From positions 1 through 20,940 of the forward strand of contig JAHEMU010000005.1 of the NCBI GenBank assembly GCA_024643485.1: DNA of 20,940 bases, read 5' to 3'. The DNA comes from Cytophagales bacterium. GTDB taxonomy: Bacteria; Bacteroidota; Bacteroidia; Cytophagales; Cyclobacteriaceae. The translations under genes and the position numbers were made by a program. The notes beneath the pieces are model-generated. The model was not told the DNA's origin. It saw only the letters and a list, made by a program, of their open reading frames with translations, and searched no databases. Every line of letters starts with the position of its first letter. The first letter of the stretch is position 1. Positions 15,318 to 20,940 of this stretch are shown in pieces.

Positions 15318-17773
15318 CAGTTTACTTTCATTATTTTTTGAGTGCCAATGACTTTGTTGTTTTCGATTTGAAGTATGTAGGTTCCTTTATTCGCAGATGA
15401 TAAATCAATGGTTGTGGAAGTTGAAAACTCATTAATTACTTGGTAAAAAACGAGTCTGCCTGATAAATCTGTGACACTAATTTTGGTGCCTGAAATAATT
15501 CCTTCTTTAGGTTCTAAAGTGAAATAGCCATTGCGAGATGGATTAGGGTAAACTGCTAACTCCGTTTGTATGGAGGACTCCACTCCAGTATACACTTCTT
15601 GAATAAATACATTATCTACCACCCAACCCCAACCGTGCGCCAGCTGATCTGAAAATAAACGAAAACGAATGAGCACTTCATCACCAACAGCAAAATTTTT
15701 ATTTTGAATTAAGTTTATTGATTTTTTTCGAAATGCCTTTGATTTTGGTTTGGCACCACTATTATCTCCAACTGGCGATGTGTTATATAATGTAAACCAT
15801 TCTGGAGAAGAATTGCTATCATACCCTTTTGTAAATGGCTTCCATGTTTTTCCTTCATCCTTTGAGCCCTCCACAATCACATAATCCCAAAAAGTCGAGC
15901 TGCCAAAAAAGGAGCCTATTTCACCAGGTTCTACTAAAACAATCTCATCGAACTCAATCCATGGATATTCGGAATTTATTAAAATTGGATTCTTTAATAC
16001 CATCCACGCATTCGATTCAAAAAAAGCATCGTATCCATCATTATAGGGATGGGCTGAATGAATTGCTGGAGAATTAAAATTCACTGCGGTAGTAATATCC
16101 ATCATATAACCAGCCCACTCACTATTATCACCAGAAAAATCAGAAAAATAGGTATTGAGTACCTCGCCTGGTGCTATCATTTCTATTTGAATTTCACCCG
16201 TTTCAGGAAAACGGGTTGAATTCACTGAAGAACTTCTGTCAATAAAATCAAAGTAATATGTGATGATATCTCCCTCCTGAAGTGTCTCATCGATCAATTT
16301 CAGAGGAACCGCATACGAAGGGTTATACGCAAATATTTCTTCTGTTAAAAGGGAGGTATATTCAGAATCGTTGATTTTATAATGCAATATTCCTTCAGAA
16401 ATACCTATAAAATCCTCCACATTCGCTTCAAAATAAATACTATCTTGGTTTAGAAATGCGTACTTGAGAGGAGTGTGTTTAACTACAGGTGCTTCAGTAT
16501 CCATTGCTATTTCAAAACGATAAACGTACGGAGCTTCAGGGCTATTTATTGTTCTTTCATATTTATCCTGAAGAGTAATAAAATAGTCTACTACCGTATA
16601 TCTTCCGGGAGCCTCAATGTCAGCTTGGAAAATCGTTGGAGAAGTTTCTGTCATCGTTACTGTGTGTTCATCAGAAACAAACCCATCAAATGAATACACC
16701 AATTTAATAAGCGAAGGGTCTATCTCGGTATCAGAGGTAATTTTGGCAGTTATCGTAAATGGCTCGTCGAAATTTTCAGTGTTTTTTAATTGAACATGTT
16801 CAATTTTAGTATTAATCCAGCCCAAATCGGCGAACATCGCCAATACAATTGGACCCGGAGAATGAATGGCTTCCGCAAACCCAAGTTGAGGGGTCATTAA
16901 ACTATTTTTTAGTCCGGGGCCAAATTTAGATTCATCGAGGTGAGATACGGAAGAACCTCCACTCCACTCGCCTGGGGCATACAATTTAGGATAAACTCCT
17001 CCGTTGCTATCTGCTGCTAATGTCGTTTTAAATACCACATTATTACTTGTCAGGGCTGCATACGTTCTCGCATCACTATTCGGATATTGCTCAACTAGTA
17101 TCGTCCTCTCTGGCCCTGAAACATATTTGTCATAGATCATTGGGTTATCATCTGTGTCTACACCCCAAAATCCAGTTGATCCAGAAACATTAAAAGAGTG
17201 AATCATTCCTAAGCCATGGCCTAGTTCATGTAATACCACCGTAACCATATCAAAAGTACCACTTGGTGCTTTTCCATCAGTTCCATAGTACCAATCGACC
17301 TCACTACTAAAATTGGCTCTAATATCTGCGACGTTGTTTAATGTTCTCCCCGCTAATTTTTCTGCGAGTGCAGCAGGATACCAGGTATTTATTTTACCAC
17401 CTCCAAAATTTGTATGTCGAGATCCCCAAATAGCTGAACCTAAAATACCTTCATCCAACACTTCAAAAGTTGCATTTACAGTAATTGGCACATCACTTTT
17501 CAATAATGAAGCCCAGATATCAACAGCATACTGGAACGCTGCTTGTGCTTCTGGCGTAAACCCATTATAATTTACATTAAACGTACTAGTTGCGATTCTT
17601 GCAGATGAATTTCTTGAATTAATCACCGGGGGAGGCACAAATGTATGGCTGTTATAATTCGCAGCGTAACACTTAATTTCTTCTGTTTCTACAATAGTCT
17701 TCATTCGCTGAGCCATTCCTTCCGAAACATTCAGACAAAGTAATAAAATGAAGGTTATATAATTAATTCTCAT
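15317..17773 (-). CDS. Secreted metzincin-type metalloprotease with type IX sorting domain
   Basis: 818 residues. A Sec signal peptide (1-21, probable cleavage after GMA) is followed by an N-terminal domain (about 60-150; FNVNYNGFTPEAQAAFQYAV), then the zinc site HELGHGLGMIH (182-192), a full HExxHxxGxxH metzincin signature with Glu183 as catalytic base. A probable Met-turn SLMTP lies at 291-295, about 100 residues later, which is distant for the clan. Residues about 320-725 are beta-rich: Ig/fibronectin-like segments, then a jelly-roll-like part ending in GWGWVVDNVFI. The last 78 residues form a type A T9SS C-terminal sorting domain (VYPNPSRNGYF ... GTYILQIENNKV ... QKIMKVN). The protein should therefore cross the outer membrane by T9SS and be released or surface-anchored. 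It does not match a named peptidase family I can assign with confidence (M10- or M43-like). The ATG is 55 nt from a divergent lipoprotein gene. Confidence 0.9.
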   Translation of the reverse strand: MRINYITFILLLCLNVSEGMAQRMKTIVETEEIKCYAANYNSHTFVPPPVINSRNSSARIATSTFNVNYNGFTPEAQAAFQYAVDIWASLLKSDVPITVNATFEVLDEGILGSAIWGSRHTNFGGGKINTWYPAALAEKLAGRTLNNVADIRANFSSEVDWYYGTDGKAPSGTFDMVTVVLHELGHGLGMIHSFNVSGSTGFWGVDTDDNPMIYDKYVSGPERTILVEQYPNSDARTYAALTSNNVVFKTTLAADSNGGVYPKLYAPGEWSGGSSVSHLDESKFGPGLKNSLMTPQLGFAEAIHSPGPIVLAMFADLGWINTKIEHVQLKNTENFDEPFTITAKITSDTEIDPSLIKLVYSFDGFVSDEHTVTMTETSPTIFQADIEAPGRYTVVDYFITLQDKYERTINSPEAPYVYRFEIAMDTEAPVVKHTPLKYAFLNQDSIYFEANVEDFIGISEGILHYKINDSEYTSLLTEEIFAYNPSYAVPLKLIDETLQEGDIITYYFDFIDRSSSVNSTRFPETGEIQIEMIAPGEVLNTYFSDFSGDNSEWAGYMMDITTAVNFNSPAIHSAHPYNDGYDAFFESNAWMVLKNPILINSEYPWIEFDEIVLVEPGEIGSFFGSSTFWDYVIVEGSKDEGKTWKPFTKGYDSNSSPEWFTLYNTSPVGDNSGAKPKSKAFRKKSINLIQNKNFAVGDEVLIRFRLFSDQLAHGWGWVVDNVFIQEVYTGVESSIQTELAVYPNPSRNGYFTLEPKEGIISGTKISVTDLSGRLVFYQVINEFSTSTTIDLSSANKGTYILQIENNKVIGTQKIMKVN

Positions 17774-17781
17774 TTCCGTAA

Positions 17782-17793
17782 ATTGAATTCAAT
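17782..17793. promoter_or_regulatory. 12-bp perfect palindrome in the protease/DUF6438 divergent spacer
   Basis: ATTGAATTCAAT is a perfect inverted repeat centred at 17787/17788, 8 bp upstream of the protease ATG inside a 55-bp divergent intergenic region. Its position would suit an operator acting on the protease message or promoter, but AT-rich 12-bp palindromes also arise by chance. No clear TAnnTTTG box is seen on either strand in this spacer. Confidence 0.25.
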
Positions 17794-17828
17794 ATGCAAT
17801 AAAATACAATTAATTAGAAATTTAGCCC

Positions 17829-18290
17829 ATGGAGTTAATAAAATATCCGCTTGCATTCTTTATTTTCCTATCAATTGCGTTTTCCTGTAAGTCTCCATAT
17901 AACACAAACCAAAGTGAAATGGTTTTGACTATGAAAAAAACTGCCTGCATGGGAAATTGCCCTGTTTATGAAATTTCAATCTACGAAAACAGGGTGGTGC
18001 TTTTGAAAGGAGTAGAGAATATTCCTTATACTGGAGCGTATTATTCCAAGCTCTCTAAAAAGGAATTTGAGAATATTGAAGAAGAATTCAACCGTTCCAA
18101 TTTCTTTGATTTTGATACTGAATATTCCGGTTCAATGACCGATTTACCCACTACCTTTTTAACTTATACGAAGGGTAGTCAATCAAAAACAATCAAAGAT
18201 TATTACGGGGCGCCGGACGAAATAAAAGCATTAGAAAAACGACTCGGATCACTTATTGAAACCTTGCGTTGGAAACCTTATAACCGCTAA
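17829..18290 (+). CDS. DUF6438-type lipoprotein
   Basis: 153 residues. A signal with lipobox AFSC (Cys20) predicts a lipoprotein. The mature part has TMKKTACMGNCPVYEISIYENRVV (Cys40 and Cys44), the CxxxCP-Y pattern I associate with DUF6438, and later DLPTTFLTYTKG and a conserved-looking YYGAPDEIKALEKRLGSLIE near the C-terminus. The two cysteines could form a disulphide in the periplasm. Function is unknown. The gene is divergent from the metalloprotease with a 55-bp spacer and has no partner downstream on its strand. No good intrinsic terminator follows it. Confidence 0.82.
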   Translation: MELIKYPLAFFIFLSIAFSCKSPYNTNQSEMVLTMKKTACMGNCPVYEISIYENRVVLLKGVENIPYTGAYYSKLSKKEFENIEEEFNRSNFFDFDTEYSGSMTDLPTTFLTYTKGSQSKTIKDYYGAPDEIKALEKRLGSLIETLRWKPYNR

Positions 18291-18292
18291 AG

Positions 18293-18475
18293 TCACGCAT
18301 TATTTACCCACGAAACGAAGGATTCTATGCTGATAAATTCCAGCTTGAAAAATAAATGTAGGGTCCAATGAAATGCCGTTTCGATAACATGACTGGTAAC
18401 GGCTAAAAAAGTAGTCATTAATAATAAGGTAGTTATTCGGCTATATTTGTCTAACAGTTTCATTGATAACTGCAT
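18293..18475 (-). CDS. Doubtful 60-residue ORF with one hydrophobic segment
   Basis: In the 291-bp spacer between the DUF6438 gene and rho, the minus strand has a 60-residue ORF with an ATG start and one hydrophobic stretch (about 15-30), ending in SFVSWVNNA. It lies downstream of the rho terminator, has no recognisable promoter box and no family I know. It may be a chance ORF; it is listed so that the spacer is accounted for. The remainder of the spacer (18476-18539) shows nothing. Confidence 0.18.
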   Translation of the reverse strand: MQLSMKLLDKYSRITTLLLMTTFLAVTSHVIETAFHWTLHLFFKLEFISIESFVSWVNNA

Positions 18476-18539
18476 AATGACAAAAAAGGAAAAAGGTACA
18501 CCTTTACTTCCTTTAAATTATTGCCTAAGAATAAAGGGT

Positions 18540-18572
18540 AAAAAAAAGCCGTCTCAAGAATTTTGAGACGGC
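18540..18572 (-). terminator. Intrinsic terminator of rho
   Basis: On the minus strand a perfect 10-bp stem, GCCGTCTCAA with TTGAGACGGC (18548-18557 and 18563-18572), closes a 5-nt loop and is followed by eight T (18540-18547). It begins about 10 nt after the rho stop codon. On the plus strand the hairpin is followed only by a weak T tract, so it mainly serves rho. Confidence 0.93.
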
Positions 18573-18581
18573 CAGATATTT

Positions 18582-20354
18582 TTAAGAGTTCATTGAAATA
18601 AGAAACTCTTCATTATTTCGTGTTCCTTTCATTCTATCGAGCAGGAATTCCATCGATTCGTTGGAGTTCATATCTGACATGAATTTTCTAAGAATCCAAA
18701 CGCGTTGCAATTCTTCTTCAGAAAGGAGTAAGTCTTCACGTCGTGTTCCTGAAGCAGGCACATCGATCGCAGGATATACACGCTTATTGGAAAGTTTTCT
18801 ATCCAATTGAAGCTCCATATTACCAGTACCTTTAAATTCTTCAAAGATAACCTCATCCATTTTCGATCCTGTTTCAATCAAAGCTGTTGCGATAATGGTA
18901 AGTGACCCACCATTTTCAACGTTACGCGCCGCTCCAAAGAAACGCTTCGGTTTGTGAAGTGCATTTGCATCCACCCCTCCCGATAATATTTTTCCACTAG
19001 AAGGAACAACCGTATTATATGCACGTGCTAAACGCGTAATTGAATCTAGTAAAATAACAACATCGTGTCCGCATTCTACCATTCTTTTTGCTTTTTCAAG
19101 CACGATACTAGAAACCTTAACATGACGTTCCGCTTGCTCATCAAAGGTAGAAGATACTACTTCAGCTTTTACACTTCTTGCCATATCAGTCACCTCTTCC
19201 GGACGTTCATCAATCAAAAGGATGATTAAATAACACTCTGGGTGATTTTCGGCGATGGCATTTGCTATGTTTTTCAAAAGGACTGTCTTACCCGTTTTAG
19301 GTTGGGCTACAATCATTCCTCTTTGTCCTTTACCAATTGGCGCAAACAAATCCAGAATACGAGTAGAATAATTGTCTGGTTTTGTGCTTAAATGGATTTT
19401 CTCATTTGGAAATAATGGAGTCAGGTATTCGAAGCTAATTCGATCTCTGATTTCCTCCGTTGTTCTTCCATTTACCGTATCAATTTTTAGTAGGGCGAAA
19501 TACTTTTCACCTTCCTTAGGTGGGCGAATTTGCCCTTTAATGGTATCCCCAGTTTTAAGTCCAAATAACTTAATTTGAGATGGAGACACATAAATATCAT
19601 CCGGACTAGCTAGGTAGTTATAATCTGACGAACGAAGAAAGCCATAGCCATCTTGCATCATTTCTAGTACCCCTTCCGAGGTTATAACGCCATCGAAATC
19701 CTTGATATAATTGTCTTTTTTTCTACGGTGATCTTCTTGTCGTGAGTTCTGACCCTCCTGTTGATCTTCCTGATTTTCTTTTACAGGCTGCTTTTCAGTG
19801 CGTTCGTTATGTTCTCTTTTTTCAGGACGATTTGTTCTTTCTGGACGATCCGTTCTTTCAGGACGATCTGTTCTTTCTGGGCGATCTGTTCTTTCTGGCC
19901 GTTCAGTTCTGTTAGGACGCTCCGTTTTTTCACCTTTAGGTTCGTTGCGTTGAGTATCTGAAGGACGATCCGATTTTCTTTGAGGGGCATTTTCTCTCCT
20001 CTTATCGTTTCTTGGATCCTCTCTTTTCATTTCTCTTTTGGGAGCATCTGCTTTGTCTTCCGTTGCTTTTGCAGGAGTAACCGCTTTAGCATCTCCCTTT
20101 TCAACGTCTCCCTTTGAATCTTCGGCCCGTGGAGCCACATTTTGTCGTTTGATTTTTGGGGCGATAGCCGCAGGTTTAGCTGATTTTTTCTCAGCTATGA
20201 TATCATCTACCTCAGGATTTGCTGCCTGATAATCTAGAATTTTGTAAATGATTTCTTGTTTTGCTAGTCTCTTATAATTTTTAAGGTCCAGCTGTTCTGC
20301 AATTTCCTTCAATTCGGAAAGAAGCTTTAATTGCAATTCATCGATTGTGTACAT
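18582..20354 (-). CDS. rho: Transcription termination factor Rho with disordered N-terminal insertion
   Basis: 590 residues, against 419 for E. coli Rho. Rho is the hexameric RNA helicase that terminates untranslated transcripts. Order of parts: Rho_N helical domain (1-45, DELQLKLLSELKEIAEQLDL); a long hydrophilic, probably disordered insertion (about 50-218) rich in Lys, Arg, Glu, Pro and Asp; OB-fold RNA-binding domain (about 222-297, GVLEMMQDGYGFLRSS, then DDIYVSPSQIK); and a RecA-like ATPase with Walker A AQPKTGKT (350-357), Walker B DVVILLDSITRLARAYN (431-447) and the Q/R-loop segment SGGVDANALHKPKRFFGAARN. The insertion includes tandem RPERTD-like hexapeptides (about 143-178). The catalytic core looks complete. 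It is the only gene in its transcript unit, with a leader of about 150 nt and a strong terminator. Confidence 0.97.
   Translation of the reverse strand: MYTIDELQLKLLSELKEIAEQLDLKNYKRLAKQEIIYKILDYQAANPEVDDIIAEKKSAKPAAIAPKIKRQNVAPRAEDSKGDVEKGDAKAVTPAKATEDKADAPKREMKREDPRNDKRRENAPQRKSDRPSDTQRNEPKGEKTERPNRTERPERTDRPERTDRPERTDRPERTNRPEKREHNERTEKQPVKENQEDQQEGQNSRQEDHRRKKDNYIKDFDGVITSEGVLEMMQDGYGFLRSSDYNYLASPDDIYVSPSQIKLFGLKTGDTIKGQIRPPKEGEKYFALLKIDTVNGRTTEEIRDRISFEYLTPLFPNEKIHLSTKPDNYSTRILDLFAPIGKGQRGMIVAQPKTGKTVLLKNIANAIAENHPECYLIILLIDERPEEVTDMARSVKAEVVSSTFDEQAERHVKVSSIVLEKAKRMVECGHDVVILLDSITRLARAYNTVVPSSGKILSGGVDANALHKPKRFFGAARNVENGGSLTIIATALIETGSKMDEVIFEEFKGTGNMELQLDRKLSNKRVYPAIDVPASGTRREDLLLSEEELQRVWILRKFMSDMNSNESMEFLLDRMKGTRNNEEFLISMNS
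19821..19928 (-). repeat. Six imperfect 18-bp tandem repeats inside rho
   Basis: Units start at 19821, 19839, 19857, 19875, 19893 and 19911, each 18 bp and matching the plus-strand pattern TTCTGGACGATCTGTTCT with a few changes. They encode hexapeptides of the type ERT-(D/E/N)RP in frame with rho (residues about 143-178). The outer units are the most diverged. Because the unit is a multiple of three, copy-number change would lengthen or shorten the linker without breaking the frame. Confidence 0.92.
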
Positions 20355-20430
20355 ACAGTAAAAAAATCGTACTCAGTTGTTTGAAATATGAATGGTTTGG
20401 AATTGACTTCCGTTGACTTGTAAATAAAAT

Positions 20431-20464
20431 ACTTGTGATTTTAACAAGTGGCTTTTTGAAAAGC
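20431..20464 (-). promoter_or_regulatory. Adjacent short hairpins in the rho leader
   Basis: ACTTGT (20431-20436) pairs with ACAAGT (20444-20449), and directly beside it GCTTTTTGAAAAGC (20451-20464) folds on itself. Both lie between the candidate rho promoter and the rho ATG. Rho genes elsewhere are autoregulated through their leaders, so a role in attenuation is possible but unproven. The stems are short and AT-rich. Confidence 0.25.
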
Positions 20465-20504
20465 TCGAATATCAATGCAATAATACAACGACCTAAGCGA
20501 TATT

Positions 20505-20512
20505 CAAATTTA
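20505..20512 (-). promoter_or_regulatory. Candidate -7 box for rho
   Basis: TAAATTTG on the minus strand, identical to the boxes before carB and secA, about 150 nt upstream of the rho ATG. If real, it implies an untranslated leader of roughly 145 nt. No -33 TTG element is found at standard spacing. Confidence 0.38.
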
Positions 20513-20570
20513 AAGACCAATTATTTATGAAATAGGCAATAAAAATACTTCAATCAATGAAATTTTGCCT

Positions 20571-20578
20571 TATTTTTG
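20571..20578 (+). promoter_or_regulatory. Candidate -7 box for serS
   Basis: TATTTTTG on the plus strand matches TAnnTTTG exactly, 18 nt upstream of the serS ATG, giving a very short leader of about 10-12 nt. An AGAGAG sequence just before the ATG may serve as a weak ribosome site. No convincing -33 TTG element is seen. Confidence 0.42.
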
Positions 20579-20596
20579 CGGCAAACTAAGAGAGAT

Positions 20597-20940
20597 ATGT
20601 TAGAACTTCCCTTCATTCGAGATAATAAAGAGACGGTAATTAAAGGCTTAAACAAGCGAAATATTGGCAATGCTGCTGAATTAGTAGCGCAGGTTCTTGA
20701 AAAAGATACCCTTCGTCGTACCACTCAATATGAACTAGACCAGGTATTAGCGGATGCTAAAATAGCCGCAAAGGAGATCGGGCAGTTGATGCAATCAGGA
20801 AAAAAAGAAGAAGCGGAAGCGGCTAAAATAAAAACACAAGATTCGAAAACTAAGTCTAAGGAACTTGGCGATCTTTTAAAGCAAACGGAAGAGGAACTGT
20901 CGGCTTTGCTTTACAGTATTCCAAATTTACCCAACGATCG
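20597..20940 (+). CDS. serS: Seryl-tRNA synthetase, N-terminal part
   Basis: The frame opens at ATG 20597 and runs off the right edge, so 114 residues are visible of an expected 420-430. The start MLELPFIRDNKETVIKGLNK is the typical SerRS N-terminus (beginning of PF02403). It is followed by the long antiparallel coiled-coil arm that binds the tRNA-Ser variable loop, rich in Ala, Glu and Lys (AAKEIGQLMQSGKKEEAEAAKIK), and by the conserved IPNLPND after the arm. The catalytic class II domain lies beyond the window. It is divergent from rho, with about 240 bp between. Confidence 0.95.
   Translation, partial: MLELPFIRDNKETVIKGLNKRNIGNAAELVAQVLEKDTLRRTTQYELDQVLADAKIAAKEIGQLMQSGKKEEAEAAKIKTQDSKTKSKELGDLLKQTEEELSALLYSIPNLPND

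Noticed and set aside
19821..19928. Possible CRISPR-like array
   Set aside because: Units are 18 bp, directly adjacent with no spacers, imperfect, and in frame within rho.
19761..19990. Extra ORFs on both strands across the rho repeat region
   Set aside because: They are alternative frames of the low-complexity tandem repeat. Their products are simple repeats of aromatic or charged residues, and the rho frame fully explains the DNA.
1..20940. Defence system, prophage, transposon or other mobile island
   Set aside because: No transposase, integrase, terminal repeats, tRNA, nuclease or toxin-antitoxin signatures were seen; nearly all genes are core functions with typical Bacteroidota features.

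Overview
This is a low-GC window of ordinary bacterial chromosome, almost certainly from the phylum Bacteroidota and probably the order Cytophagales (an inference from gene content). Indicators are a GldJ-like gliding/type IX secretion lipoprotein, a secreted metalloprotease with a type IX C-terminal sorting domain, a DUF4834 protein, a DUF6438 lipoprotein, a SecA of about 1,110 residues without the zinc tail, a CarB without the allosteric domain, a Rho with a long disordered insertion, and promoter elements resembling the Bacteroidota -7 box TAnnTTTG. I see no insertion sequence, prophage, CRISPR array, tRNA, rRNA or recognisable defence island.

Layout. At the left edge the end of a ComF-type phosphoribosyltransferase (+) converges on gldJ (-), with a bidirectional terminator between them. 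About 275 bp of non-coding DNA separates gldJ from a divergent LytS-type sensor kinase and LytTR response regulator pair (+). That pair converges on, and slightly overlaps, a long minus-strand run which reads, in transcription order: secreted metalloprotease, 80-residue unknown protein, carB, DUF4834 protein, dapF, secA, SPOR lipoprotein, mfd. Two junctions in this run are stop/start overlaps of the TGATG or TAATG type, which suggests translational coupling. Candidate -7 boxes before carB and secA suggest internal promoters. To the right, a DUF6438 lipoprotein (+) diverges from the protease. A short spacer then leads to rho (-), which ends in a strong intrinsic terminator, and the window closes with the start of serS (+), divergent from rho.

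Function. Most genes are housekeeping: Sec export, transcription-coupled repair, transcription termination, carbamoyl phosphate synthesis, diaminopimelate/lysine synthesis and seryl-tRNA charging. The envelope theme (GldJ, SecA, SPOR protein, T9SS cargo protease, two lipoproteins) fits a gliding or T9SS-bearing bacterium. I found no obvious new multi-gene system. The points most worth a second look are the repeat-bearing disordered region of Rho, the coupled protease/80-residue gene pair, the possible leader structures before rho and secA, and a direct repeat upstream of the LytS/LytTR operon.
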